Assembly: GCA_964035795.1 (NCBI GenBank)
Contig: OZ038320.1
Span: 14,804,030 to 14,868,029 of the forward strand
Reading direction: 5' to 3'
Source: Pterobdella sp. o SKG-2022
Taxonomy: Eukaryota > Annelida > Clitellata > Hirudinida > Piscicolidae
DNA length: 64,000 bases
Part shown: one piece after another, positions 11,901-26,900 of the stretch
How positions within the stretch are numbered: position 1 is the first letter of the stretch
Layout of the letters: each line of letters starts with the position of its first letter
Made by a program: the position numbers and the translations under genes
The notes under the pieces: generated by a model
What the model was told of the DNA's origin: nothing
What the model saw: the letters and a program-made list of their open reading frames with translations, nothing else
Database searches by the model: none

Positions 11901-14900
11901 CCAGAAAGGCTGGTTTAAGCAGTGTTGTTTATGCACAAAAACGAAAAAATGTGAGTTCAGGTTAAAGATGGATATTTGGAAAAATTTGATGTTGGTGTCA
12001 ATCAAGGATGATTACTGTCAACCTTTTTTTGCTCGTACTAGATGTACTATCTTTGGACAGAAGAAAATGTGCTTTTTGTGAATATGCATATAACTTGGTC
12101 TTGGTGGCAGAAAGTATAGAAGAGCTGGAAGCTAAATTCTTCGTTGGAAAGCAGCCTTTACAATCAAAGATTTTAAGGTTGCTCTAGATTAAACGAAGAT
12201 GAGGAATGGTGGTGGGTAAAAAAAGCTGTTGACTCATGTTCTGTGTGTGTGAAATAAAGTAAACTGTGTGCGCTGTAAAACTTGGTAGTGGTTTCATGCA
12301 CTGTGCGCTATGGTAAAGAGAGTTTATTGTAGAATAAATAGAATTTTCAATGCAGGGCTTGTATCAGTATAATTGACGGATTTAGTAATGTTTTAAATGG
12401 TTTTTTCAGTGAGTTCAAAAGGGTAGCTAATTTCTGTATCCCAGACAATATGAATGTTTAAGGAAATAGTTAGCTTTCTTTACACAAAGCGTAGGACTGG
12501 ACTGGAAGGCATTCGACAGTATGTCTTCCGTGTTATTTGGTAAAAAAACACAGAATATAAAACTTTTTTAGAGTCTGTTACGACATATGACTCGAATGGT
12601 AAGATCCGTAAAGAAGGTATTTTGAGTAAAGCAGAAAATCGGATGCTTTGAATGATGTGTGGTGGGCAGCTAGCTGATGGTGTTAGTATAAAAAGTTGAT
12701 GGTCAGATTGGGGTTAAATAATACAATTTTCAATTTGTCTGTGTAAGAACCGCAGTTTTTGTCTTTGATAATTTCAAGTTGGACGCTTGCAGTCTAAAAT
12801 TTTTTCGCAAATAAATAGTTCGTTTAATGATGTACGCTATAAGTAGTATCAAGAATTCAGGCCGACTGCTTTCAACCCCAGTTACTAAGACATGTACAAC
12901 AGTATGAACTTTATTATCATTATCAAAATTATTAAAAAAAATTTTCAACTAAACAGTGAGAGCAAAAGCGTCAAAGACCAGGTTGTTCAGTCTGAAATAC
13001 TCGTGGGTGTTGAGCAATTCAGGTGATCCCCTAATAATAAACATATTATCCAAATTTGTTTTTTAGCCATAATAAGCATAAACAATAAATTATAACTTAA
13101 ACTCAAATACACTAAAATTTTCGAAATTGGACCACTATAGGTAAAATCAGCAATTTCACCCGAAACTAATAAATTGTTTCGAATATTTCAGGGTAGGTTT
13201 TATACTGATTTGTATATCGGAACATACAATAACCCAATCACAGACATTCTAAAGTGTTAGGACCCTTTTTCAATTTAGCTGCTTCTTTGTTCGTCAATTT
13301 TTGGTTTTCAAGTCACCTTTATGAATGCAAAAAACTAGTCTTTTTTTAATTCTTTAGTTAGGTTCACAGTTTGTAAGTCATAAAATCCTGTATCTCTTTC
13401 AATACAACTCTTAGTATTTTTCTGGTTTGTCATCTAAAGACCAGTTTGATTTGTGCAACAAAACAGGTTTGTGGAGTCTGTGTTTGACCTTCCAGGTTTT
13501 TTGCAGAAATCTAACTCCAACTTCCACACCTGCAAAATCCAACCAGCGCTACGCTCCACGTGTCTGAACCACCTTATTCTGCTGGTACGTAAAACTACTA
13601 CAACATTCTGAATGCAAGTTTAGAAAGAAGAAAGTCCAAATAAACGTTATCCTTCGCTCTAACGTTCACATCTAACGAATCATGGCCAGGTCGATTTGTT
13701 TAAGGCGGTCAACGTGGATACTGTTACAGCCTATGTTTTAAGAACATGCAATTTAGGGCGTCTGACACAAGTTGAATAGATACGACCTCTGATCAATAAA
13801 GATTGATGGCAATTAGTAAGAAGAGGTAAAAGTTGGTGAAACTTATCTCAGGCACACTTACAACGTGCTATTAAAGTAAGCTCACATCCACCGTCTGCAG
13901 ATAACATTTCTCCAAAATAGCAGAAGTCTGAAACAACTTTCAGGGTTTCATCACCAACCATGACTTTCTTGACCAATCTTACATCCAACAGGCCTAGCTG
14001 TTCCAAGACATCGAGGAAATTTGAAGTCAAGATCTGAGGCCAAGGAACCTTCTATGCCACTGCATTGCTTGTCCACCCATTTTCTGCAACCGCCAAAATA
14101 AATAGCACTTCTACCCACACCTGTCTGACATACACCACAAGGATATTTCCCAGATTTTTTCAACACATCAAGGTTTGAACCAAAGACCATAAACTTGGTC
14201 TTACCCATATTCACTCTCAGCCTTTTATTCTCCATCTCTGACCTCCATGTTTTTAACTTCATGAGAAGGTATTTAGGAACTAAGCACTTACTTTTAAATC
14301 ATCATCATACATGATCTCCCAAGGGCTACCTGTATAAAAGCTAGGCATGATTTATGCATATTCCCTCAATCACTCTGAATGGAAAGGCCGACTTCGAGAT
14401 AAATTTTTCAAAAAGCCCAACCCTTAGTGAAAGCTATAAAGGGATTTGATTGATTGATTGATTGATATTACGAATACGACTCCCAGGCAAAAGAATTTTA
14501 AGCACGATTTTGATATACATGTACGAGGGTCTCGATTATACGAACGAAGACGACAGTTTTGCGCTAGTTCCACTATGTCAGGGTTTCCAAATCAGGGAAG
14601 GAATACTTATGACGGACTTCTGTCTTTAGGCTCAACACCACATACTCAGCGGATCATGGGTCTATTTTATGCTGTAGCTTTTGAAAAACAACCTTGCAGA
14701 ACGCACACAAGATTGAATATAGTTCGCCACGAGATTTTAAGGCAATATGTGTAAAAGTTGATGTTGACAAAAAATTCTAATTTAAAATCAGGCAAATGAA
14801 CACCTGGTAATAACTTTCAGCTCAAAACCTTTACCTTTATTCAATATATCACCAATGTAGCAAAACTTGAGGTCTATATCTATTGTGGCGTTTTCCTAGT

Positions 14901-17900
14901 TACTTCTGATAGACCTATTACTAAGACTTGGTGTCAGTTTTATACAATGAATACAGTTTTCAATACAAAATGCTAAATCTTTTGTACACCCAGACAGAGC
15001 ATATAGAACGAAAAATAGAGTTAACACCAATACTTTTGAGACTAAACTACAAGGAAAATCTATAGATCTCTCAGGCTCTCAGAACCAAGCATCATGAATT
15101 TGGTTTTTTTAGAGTTCATCAGCAATCTTTTATTTTCTATCAATATTTTAGATTTTAAAAAATATGCTATATAATCGTCTAGTGTTTTTAGCTATCAAAA
15201 CGAATAAAAAGTAAAGGGCTCAAAAATGATGAGGACTTTATGTATTTTTTACTTTTAAATCTCATCCTAAATCACTTGGGGTATCTTAGTTGATTTCTTT
15301 GGCGCCGTATGAATTGTTATCATTATTATGTCGTATATGAATACAAAAGTAAAACCAGGGGTCAATTTTCAGCTAAGTGTATAATTTAAATATTCAATTA
15401 ATTTTTGGTTAAAATGCTTTTTTGTATTAGTGTAATTATTGTTTCATCTTGCAGTTCATTTTTGAAAGAGCAGAAACAAGTGAAGGAAGAAATTTTGAAA
15501 ACCTCGAATAAAGTTCTCTTCCAAGTGCAAAAAGATTGTATTGTTTTAAGAAAACAAGTAAATGAGGTTAGACTGGTGTTAATAATGACATTAATTGTCT
15601 TAGGATGATAGTTTATTGAAGTTAGTTCTTAATGTTTTTATAGAAAAAATATATTTAAAAAAAAAATCAGTGGTTCCAAAATGACTCCACATCGAAAAAA
15701 AAAGTGTTTTCTCCATGCTTTTTTCATGAAGTTAAAATCCAGAAATAGTTCGCTTTTTACGTGCTTATTATTGGTCTTGGGCATGGTGTTAAACTGCACC
15801 AAAGATAGCCTCTCCAAATTGAGTGCTTTTCCGTTATAACCTTGATAACAGTAGTCTTCGGTAGCAGCTATCAACAAACTAATATTCTCGTCATTTGGCT
15901 TGGCAGATGATCCTTCTATATGTTGACAACGGCAAGGCAAACTAACCAAGTGTAGGAACGGCGCATCTTGAATTCGATAATTTCAAGTTGGACGTTAGCT
16001 TGGACTAGCAGTCTTTAAAAAAGATTTCCTGAATAAATAGTCTTCTTTTTAAATCACTCTATAATAGTATCAATAATCTAAGACAACTTCTATCAACCCC
16101 CGTTACTGGAACAAGTAAAGCAGTATAATCTAATATTTTTCCCTTCCCAATACCTTCCTGATTGTATCGTATTATTGCATAGCAAGTCATTGTAAGTTTA
16201 GAGATCTGGAATCAAGTACCTTTGTAGCATCCTTTTCAGCCCCAGCAAAGAGCACGAGCAAGATTAGATGCCCTTAATGGCTTAATGAAGTTTTCTATTT
16301 TTTCATTTTTTTCTATTTTCATCATCATTTTGTTATAGTCAGTCTCTTTTTCTAAGGGATCATGGACTTTTTGTCATGAATTAGCTTTTTTTCTATTTCA
16401 CCCTATCATAGACATCTTTAAATACATACTTTTCCAAGTTAATCTTTGTTTTTTCCTTCCTCTACTACCCTCAACTTCATACCTCCAAGCCTGTTAAACA
16501 CTATCATCAACCCCTTTTTTTATAAGGACCCACCCATCTCAAACTTCTTTGCCTCACAACAATTGTTTTGTAAATTTTCCCTTTGATACTCCATGTGTGT
16601 CTTACCACATCACATAGAAGGCATAATGTTGAATGCCTTCCAGTCGAGCCCTTTCTTTCGTGTAACAGCTAGCTAACTTCCTTTTCCACCATTCATATTT
16701 AACAAAAATTATTTGCCCTTTTCAACTCAATCAACCAATCATTTCAAACGATATTACATTTCTCAATTAAACCTGAAAACATTACCATTTTACAAGTTTA
16801 TGCCCCAACTTCAAATCATTCGGATGAAGAAATTGAAAGCAATTCAGAAAAAAAAAACAGAGATATACTTATTGTCTAAGATGACTTCAACGTAAAAATA
16901 GGAAGAGATACTTGGGATGACTGGAAAGGCAATGTAGGAAAATTTGGTATTGGACCTACCAGTGAACGGGGAAGACGAATGCTGGAATTTGCAAGGCTCC
17001 AGCAGCTAGTCATCACTAAAACGCTTCACCCACATAAAACTTTGAGAATGACTACCTGGCACTCTCCCGATGGAATCACACACAATCAGATCGATTTCAT
17101 TCTTATATCAAAGCGATTCCAGTCGAGTGTAAATAAAAGCAAGACAAGAACATACCCAGGAGCAGACATTGGAAGCGATCATGATGAACATCAAACTCAA
17201 ACTTAAAAAGCAGGAAATGGAGAAATCTTACAGAATCAAGTACGACCTGGAAAAGCTGAAAGATCCAAACGTGTTGACAAACTTCCAAACAAAGATTGGT
17301 GGTCGGTTCACAGCGCTTATGACTGTTGACAACATAGATGAAGTCATAGAAAAATTCAACGACATCATCAATCAAACAGCACTCGACACATTGGGGAAAA
17401 AAACACAAAAGACAAGCATGGATCCAAAGTAGCACTTTAAAACTTTGTGACCAACGACGAAATGCCAAAGAAAAGCAAAATTTATTAGATAAAGACAAAT
17501 AGCAATACAAAAAATTGAGAAAGGAAGTCCGATCAGCTATGAAGAAAGACAAGGAAAACTGGATTGAAAGAGAGTGCAAGGCTATTGAACAAGGCATAAA
17601 AAAGAATGATGCCAGATACGCTTTCCAAATCATCAAAAAGATCACAACAGAAACGCAGATAAACAAGACGTATGCAATAAACGATGAATCCGGAAACAAC
17701 CTAACAAAGAAAGATGTCACCACTAGATGGTTTAATTATTGCAGTTCCCTTTACAATACCGACCTCAATACCAATGGGACTCTTCTAGAGCAAACCACAA
17801 CTTCTAGTACATGCACAGATCAAACTAGAGACATATTGAGATCAGAAGTAGAAGAATCAATTAAACATCTGAAAGACAACAAATCGCCAAGGATAGACAA

Positions 17901-20900
17901 CATTCCTGCAGAACTAATAAAATGTGCAGGAAATAAAATGACCGACTTTATGCATCACCTACGCAATAGAATGCTACACGCAAAGAAATGGCCAATGAAA
18001 TGGGCAAAATCAATCTTGATTCCCTTGCCAAAGAAAGGCACCCTAAACGAATGTGCCAACTACAGAACGGTAAGTCTGATAAGCCACGCAAGCAAAATAA
18101 TGCTACGGATTATTTTGAGAAGATTTTCTTCACAGATCAAACCTTCACTGGCAGAAGTACAAGCGGGCTTCCGAAAAGGTAGAAGCACAGTAGAACAAAT
18201 ATTCAATTTGCGTGTGATATGTCGGAACACCAAAAAGAGGTTCATCATAACTTTATCGATTTCAAAAAGGTTTTCGATAAAGTTTTACAACTAGCCTTGT
18301 GGAAGATCATGAGAAAACACAACATTGACGATGACCTTATCTCAGTGCTTGAAGCTCTATACAAAGACTCGAGAAGTGCAGTTTTCGTGGACACTACGCT
18401 AACTGATTGGTTTCCAACTACAGTCGGAGTGAAGCAAGGATGCTTACTGTCCCTCTGCTTATTCAACTTTTTCCTAGAAAAAATCATGATTAATGCATTA
18501 GACGATTTTACACCCTCACTAAAAATCGTAGGACGAGGAATATCCAACTTAAGATTTTCAGACGACTTAATTGCCGAGAACAAAGAAGAACTTGCTGAAT
18601 TAATTAAACGACTTGACAAGGCAGCAAGCGATATGGGTATGACCATCAGCACCGAAAAAAGCAAATTTCTAGTCACAAGAGAACAGACAAAACAGCATGA
18701 TTCAGAAAATCCAAAAGACAGAATCATCGAGTGCAAAAAACACAAATGGAAGAAGTTCAGAAATTCAGATACTTGGAAGCAATTTTCTCTGAAGATGGTT
18801 GGTTAGAAAATGAAATAAGAGCTAGAATAGCGCTTGGCTTCAAAGCACTCAAAACTTAACATCATATGGATAGATAACCAGATAAGTTTGAAATCCAAGC
18901 TCCGATTCCTGAAGGCTATAGTCACTTCAACTGTTTTGTATGGTGCAGAGTCATGGACAATGACATCAGCCACGGAAAAGAAAATCGCTGCGTTTGAAAT
19001 GAAAATTTTTCGACGCTTACTTGAAATCCCATACACAGCTCATGTAACAAATGCTGAAGTTAAATCTCGTATTATAAATCGAGTAGGAAGAACTATTGAC
19101 GACTGAAAAAAGAGAAACTACAATGGTTCGGCCATGTCTGTAGGCACATTGTTAGTCTCTAACACCATACTTGAGGGGTACGTTGAAGGCAAACGCAAAC
19201 AAGGCAGGCCAAGATCTAAATGGATCAGCAATGTTACCCAATGGACAAGCCTAAGTGCGGTGGAAGCAAGTACGAAGGCAAAAGACAGAAAGACATGAGG
19301 AACGATTGTCTATACGTCATCAAAGATGCTCCCACGACCTGATACAGGTTAAGGAATTGAACAAAAACAAGAAGGGTTGGTGGTGATGGGATTGGAGTGT
19401 TCAGTGGCTTGTTGTATTTTGAGAGATCTGGGGTCATGAGTGTGGTTTTGGTTGGATTGATTTGGAGGTTGTTGGTGTGAGCCCATTTGTGAATCTCGTT
19501 TAGATATAGGATGAGGTTTTGTGTGGCTGTGTTGGTGCTAGGGTGAGAAGAGGTTATAGTGATGTCTGGATAGGTGATAAAGTTGATTGAGTTGTTCTTG
19601 GGGAGGTGAATGTCTGACATGCATATGTTGATTAATGTGGATGATAGGACGCCCCCTTGTGTGTCATTGTGTGATGTTTTGTCTTTGTTTGATGGTGGGG
19701 TTAGTGGTTTTTTTTATGTTTAAGAGTCTTTATAAAATTCCATAAGACGTGAAAATTTCTCTTGTGATCCCAGTTGGCTTTTAAGTGCTTCTCCTATTTT
19801 TACTTTTTATGTGGTTGGCTGAGATGTGTGATTTGTTGATTGAATGTAGATAATGAGGGGTCTGTTATTTTTAGCTCAAGTGTAGTTTCGTTTTGGGATA
19901 AGTGAGGTGATGTTTTCGGGAAGTGGGGAGTGGGTGAGTTTTATAGTGCCTTTGGGGATATTTTTGCGGTCTGAAGTGAGTAGTGCCTTTGTTATGAGGT
20001 GGTTTGCTGTCTGAGGGTCTTCGTGAAGAAAAGTGTTTTTGGGTATGTTTTCAATATTTTGAGTGTATTGGAGCCAGTTTTTTGTAATTGGTTGGGGTTC
20101 TGTGGGGTTTAGTTGTATTTATTTTTTAATGTGATGAGGATGGGAAGATGGTCGGAGTTCAAGACTTAAAAAGTTTCATAAGTGAGGTTAGCTGATATTG
20201 AGGTTTCTGCTGTTGTGATGTAGGGGGAGGCGAGTTGCTGGTCTGGATTAAACGCTAGTCGGGTAGGGATGTTTTGGTTGAAGATTATATGGTCAGAGTT
20301 GAGTATAAGTGAAGTTATGAGTTGGCTTTTGTGGTCTGCGATAGGAGAGTGCCATGATTGAGAGTGAACGTTGAAGTGATCTGCAATTATTGAGTTGGGG
20401 AGGCTTGTGAGATGATTGAAGAAGTTGGTGATTGTGTTGTTCATGTTATCGGTGTTTGGTGGAATGCAGTCGTTTGAAATGTGAAGTTTAATGTATTTAA
20501 GGTGTATTTTTATGGTGAAAAGTTCAATGTTGTTGGTGGTTAGTTTGTGGGGGTGGGGATTTGTGAGTAGGTTATATTGTTATTGATGTAGATTAGAAGG
20601 CTTCCGCTTTTTTGAAGGTCTGTCTAATCTGTGTGGTGAGGAGTTGGGAATGTGTGGGTTTTGAGTTTGTTCATGAGGTTGGTTTAGAGTGTAATGGTGT
20701 GTATTTTTGCTTGATTTTTCTTTTTGGTGTTGCAGAAGTAGATTGGGAGGGTTGAACAGATACAATCCATGGTGGGGATAGACCCTGGCCATATGTAGGC
20801 TTGTTTTCTCGAGACCATAGCCAAAAACATCTATGGAAGTTTTTTGTCTTAAATTAGTTGGTCTTTCAATAAGTTTCTTGTAGACAACAAAAATCAACTT

Positions 20901-23900
20901 CTTTTTTGAGACAAGGTAAGAATTATAAAAACGTCAGTAATCTCATTGATCTCAACTAAAGTTATCAAAATTATTCAATTCCTTTTTAATAAATAAAGCT
21001 TAAATGATTGAAAAAAAAACAGCTGTTGGCTCTGTTGCAAAAGAACTCAGGGAACATGGAGAAGTGCAAGAAAGATGCCATTCAAGTTTGTAAAATTCGT
21101 AGCAGCTTTTAATTGCTTAAATTTTAAAATTCTGTTTGCGTTAATTTGTAAGCAACCATTGTGTGATTGAAAAGGTTATTGCTTAAAACAGTTTTATTTT
21201 CAATTCTTTCAGGAGAAATTTTTATTCAATTGTCGGCCCATACAGCTCAATGGTTGAGCATTAGATTAATTATCTAAAGTTACCGGGTTCAATCCGGCGT
21301 GGCCGACAGTTAACACACCGTTCCACAGTGTGTTTTCGCTACATTAAACTTGTAGCAAGCGCTTTGATCTATGAGGAAAAGCGCTTTATAAATACTGCAT
21401 TACATTACATTAATTATATCTTCATCAAAAAAAATTATTTCAAACTTCATGTTTCAAGATTATTATTTATTATGCTTTTGATTATTCATGTATGATAGGA
21501 CCTCAAAGATTCCGAAATAGCTCAGAGAACAAGGAATACAGCTGTTGGTTTGCAATCTGAAAATCTCCAGCCTATCGAGTACTATCAATCCCATAATCTT
21601 ATTTGATTATATTTTTATGGCATCACTGTAGACAAATTTGAAATTATAAACAAGGTTGTTAAGCAAACATGAATATTGGAAGTGTATAGCTAATAGACTA
21701 AAGCTTGCTGTAAATAAGCTCTGCGTATTTACTTTAAAAATATCAAAATTGTGTGTGAGCGGTGCTGAAATGTTTAATTGAAATATTAAATTTATATCTA
21801 ATCAAATAATTAAAAATAAGTTAAATTAAATATGATAAAATAAATGTATATCTTTGAACAGATATTTTCAAAGGCTTATGGATAAGTTTGAAAGTCAAAT
21901 GTCTCAGTATAGATCACAACTTCTTGAAGTTGAACAGTTTTTTTCTTCAATCAATCGCACACCTTCACCTTCTGGTAACTTTTGGTGTCAACTCAAAATA
22001 ACATTTTTCTTTGTTGAATTACGAATATTTAGACGTAAAGTTTCATATTCTCTTCAAACATCGCGATTGTCATGACGTTATTTGTTTAGTTTGTTGTAGT
22101 TATCTAATGTTGCTAACTTGGTTATATTGAAAACTTAGGCTTAAAATCAAATATTTTCATTATTTCTAGTTTATCTTTTTTTATATGATTCTAAATCTTT
22201 TTCAATATCCACGTCCATCAAACCGCCATGAGCAACAGTTTTAGTAATATTTGTCTCTGGTTTTTACCAATTGTAGAAGATGGTATAACGATTGGATCAT
22301 CAAGAATAATGCCAACAATGACATTCTGGACTTTGAATAGTAATTTATCATACAAAATTAACCATCCTTCGGTCTCAACACTAGGAACTACCGAATTGTA
22401 ATTTCGAAGGTGCATATCTTTGGAAGAAGTAAATGGCCTCACAATTTTGAAAGGTGGTTAATAAGTTAGAAGAGGTTATCGAATATTTAAAAAAAGAGTA
22501 ATTGAACCCCTCCAGCGTTATATCAGCTGGAATATTATTCTTTGGAAAAAAATTAATTCATTTAATGCATATTGATGATTGTGTTAGAACATACGTTCCA
22601 CAACGTAATTCATAGACGTAGAAAATGAATCGTTTAATTTTTTTCAATGATTCAATAAATAAAATTATTATAAGTATTTTCAAAATTCATATTAAATTTA
22701 TTAAATTTTTTTAGAATTATCATCGGTTTTTGAGAAGCTGAATGAAGGTTTCATGGCTCTTGCAGCTCGCCTCCAAGTGGTGCATGAGGCCGTGCAGGTG
22801 CTTATCAAGTTTACACAGCATTCACAATATATGACGATTTTTAACAGGGTGCTTATAACTACGTGTAAAATAATGTCAAATGAATGGTGATTTTTTGTAC
22901 AAAGATTCGAATGATGCGAAAAGCTTGAACTTAACTGTACGGCTTAACGAGAAGTTATTTTGAATTTAATAATAATAAACTTCACGCCAATTAATTTGTT
23001 GGAGATTTGCTGCAAGCTTCATGAGAAGTTGAAGAACCTGATTCTTTTGAGTTGATGGCGTTTTATTGTTCAAAATTTAGAGAATAAATCTAAAATATTA
23101 GAAGCTCAGCTACGTTTTAACAATAGAATGTATTTTTAATTAAACTTTTTAGACTAGGTAGTTTTGGGCATGACGTTATTGCACCAAACTTAGCGTCTCA
23201 AGATTTAGGCCACTTTTTTTTTATGAACTGAGTAACAGTAGAATTTAGTAGCTGGTATCGACAAACTGTTATTCTGGTATCGTTATCATTTGGCTTGGCG
23301 AATGATCTTTTTTTAATGACAACGGCGAAGGAAACTGCCAAAGTGTGTAAACAGCGGATCTTGAATTCGATAACTTTAAGTTAAACTTTAGCTCAGGCTG
23401 GTAGTCTATGAAAATTTGTTCCAAATATATGTCCTATTTTATACTTTACTCTATAGTAGTATCAATAATCTAGACCGACTGCTGTCAACTCAGTTACTGA
23501 GAAATGTATAGCAGTATAATCTAATTAGATTTAAGCTAACTTTTGCCAACTTCTTTTTTTCACTCTTCTTTGTCTACTTAAACAAACTGAATCAGACGCG
23601 TTATTTAGCAAGCTGGACTGTAATAGAGTATATGTTGTTGTTAGCAGGCTTTGTCCATTATGACCATGCTAAGATTAACTCAAATTTGAGGGTTTGAAGA
23701 CCGTTTTATCCGACTATCTTGGAGTTTATCAAGAAATTTTCTTGAGTCAAAAGTGCTTTCTGTTCGTAGCAAATTTTTCCAGCCACTGCGGTCGCAAGAA
23801 ATCTCAGTCCAAGTATCAGAACGAATTGAACATTCATATCTCGTTTCAAAATATCCTTATATCTGAGACGTGGCCTACCCACTGGACGACTACTTTTTTT

Positions 23901-26900
23901 TTATTACCCCCATGTTCAGCTGTGTAGGTTAGAAACGTACTCTAGATTCATCATCAGGCTGTTAGTGTTGGTCCTAAGATGTTTTTTTGCATTAATGAAG
24001 GACAGGAAGGGGTTCTTTAGATTTTTACCCTGAAAGGGTAGCAGCCCCACCAACTAACAGGTCTAAACGCTAGGGCGTATATGCCTTTTAATGTCATACC
24101 CTAATCAGGTGCCTTTTAACGTCATGCCCTGGACCTTCTTCTAGTTTACCGTAGAGAAGACGAGGGATGCGTTGGTATAGCATTCTGTTCAAATGTCCAC
24201 CCCAGCGTAACCGATAAAAATCCAGCAAGGAACAGAAAAGCGAAACCCGTAATCTCAAATAACTCCTCATTTGTCATTTTGTCTCCAATTTTTATCTAAA
24301 AGGAACCTTAGTCACCCAGTATGGAAAACTTTGAGTCTAGATTCGTGTTGGCGATAAGTTGCCCAAGTTACAGCGCCATATAAAAGAATACTAAGGACAT
24401 ATGCTTCATAAACTCTGACCTTAGTGCGAATGCTGAGATGCTGGTTTTTCCAAACATGCTTTGTTAGTCGCCCAAAAACTGTAGAAGCTTTTTCTATTCT
24501 GATAGTGATTTCATGATCATCACAAGTGTTTTCAGATAAGGAAGGACCGAGGTAGGTAAAAATATCAACTTCCTTAAGCAAAGACTCATTAACTGTAAAG
24601 TTATGATCTTCATAACCAAGAGACATGATTACAGTTTTTTTCAGGCTAATAGTAAGACCAAAATATTCACATGCCCTACTGAAGCAGTTTAGAAAGTCCT
24701 GCAGCTAGCTGGGAGAAAATGCACAAAGAGCACCGTCATTGGCATAAAGCAATTCACGAACGGCAACCCTTTTCGTTTTTGATCGAGACCGTAAACGTGC
24801 AAGCTTGAAAAAGTCGCTATCGCCCCGTGTAAGAAGGGATACACCAATGTCTATGTCTGAACTGGCATGAACTGATTTAAAAACATAGAAAAAGTACTAG
24901 CCAAACAGAGTTAGGGCGAGTACACAGCCTTGTTTAACCTCTTTTTTGATAGAAAATGGCTTAGAAATCTGGCCATCAAATTGAACTGTGGTTTGCATGC
25001 CACCATGAAATGAACGTATCAATGCAAGAAGGGTTGGAGGACAACCAGATTTCAGAAAAACAGTATGTAGAGATTCTCGATCAACGAAATCAAACGCCTT
25101 GGTAAGATCTACAAACTTATATACAGGAGTACTCTCTGCTCACGTGATTTCTCTTGTAATTGGCGGATACTAAAAATTAAATCGGTTGTAGACCTTTGCT
25201 CACGAAGACCACATTGAGATTTTTGGTAAACTTGATCAATTAATCTTTAGAGCCACTTAAGGATTATATTGGCCAAGACTTTTCCAGTGATATTTAAATG
25301 CGAAATTCCACGGTAGTTGTTACAGTCAACTCTATCGATTTTATTTTTGTACAAGGTCATTATTTTAGCATCTTTAAACTGCTGTGGTACTGAAATGGAC
25401 AACCAGCATCTATTCATTAGTTGAGGAAGATTCTTGGTTAAAGCACCTAACACAGCTTGAAGAAGTTCGGCCGGAATCTCATCACAACCAGAAGTGCTGC
25501 TAGAACAGAGGCCTTGGATGACGGAAAATACTTCCGCTTGATCAGGTGTTTCGTCTAGGTGGTAAAGAAAAGGTGAGTTTGGAAGGTTATTCCTATAGAC
25601 ATGGTTAGCCGAACCTTCAACTTCATAGAGCTCACTAGTGTTCAACCCATTTATCAAGTTTTTGCCCTACATCAAATTGTGTAGATTCAAGTAAGTTTTA
25701 ATTACAAACATTGACAATGCATCAATTCTATAATTATCTATGCAATTATGTAATCTAAAGTTTAAATGTTTATTTTGTAATCAATGCCTGGGATCCCTTA
25801 CTGAAAAGACTTCGTAATGAAGGCATGAGAAACCTGAATGCTGTCTGAAGGAGGGGGAAAGGAAATTAATTTCTTTAAGAAAAAAGAAAAATTTTTTTCT
25901 TTGAAGTTTAAAACATACCTAAACTCCCTTGATGCATTCTCAATGTTTGCAATTAGAACTTACTCGAATCTACACAATTATTTCACTATAATTACCACTA
26001 ATTTCAAAAAATTTATTTTATGCTAACGTATTATGCTGAACAGCCTTAAAAAACGATACAGCCATAATTCCTGAATATTCTAAAAACTCTTTATTAAGAT
26101 TCGGGCTATGAACAGGATTTGAGTAGTTGATTGAGATAATTAAATTGATTAGTGTAATAGGAAAAAATAATATTTGACTTTACAATATTAAAACTAATCA
26201 GATAAAATTGATAAACTTTGCAGAGACAGAAGGACGCATACTTGAGATATAAGAAAACGCATCATTACGACCATACAGACATCTTCAAACGCTCATCTGC
26301 CTTATCTCATGTGGTTACTTTTTTTGCTATATAAATCATTAATGTTCACGGTCTTTTGGCCTGAGTTTAAAGAAAATAAGAGTCGCCATTGAAAGTGGAA
26401 AATGTGAGCTTGCTTCAATAAAAAAATCTCATTAGATTATACTGTTATTTGATGTATGAAGTTCTGTGTTGATTGAGTCCTTGCATCTGAATATATGTTG
26501 ATGGGATTGTGAGTTAATGTTTGTTTTAAGAGGGAGTATAATTTTTTCAATGATTTTTGTAAGAAGAGATTATACTTATCTTTTTCTATATGACTACGTT
26601 TATCGAGTTTCATATTTTAAAATCTCAAACTATCGATTTCTTTTGGCCAAATCACCTCTATCTTCAATTTTTAACAGACAACACGGTAAGACATACATTA
26701 TCGTCAATAAACTAAATTACATGGCCTTTGCCACCTAAAACGGCATTTTGACGTGTGTCAATAAAATAATCTGGGGAGATGATTTAACTCTTTTATCAAA
26801 ATTCTTTATTTCTTTTTAAATTTTAATGCTAGCATGGAAACGGTCGAAAAACGATAATGATGGTTTAAGGTCGAATATATACAGCTTTACATTAGAAATG

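Noticed and set aside
14458..14754. A 98-codon plus-strand gene (GFPNQGRNTYDGLL)
   Set aside because: It has no motif, no splice context and no second copy, and begins inside a (TTGA)n tail. It is noted but not called as a gene.
6973..15454. A missing NUP58 exon between the FG exons and the KEQKQ exon
   Set aside because: The phases of exons 7 and 8 match directly, and AINEVSRIG-SFLKEQKQ aligns without a gap to the family, so no extra exon is needed.
15638..15949. A 103-codon minus-strand protein (PCRCQHIEGSSAKPNDENIS)
   Set aside because: It overlaps a copy of the unidentified dispersed repeat, and the frame is not conserved in the other three copies.
21233..21305. A functional tRNA gene
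   Set aside because: Box A and box B are present, but a SINE body and LINE-like tail follow, and two decayed copies exist in the window.
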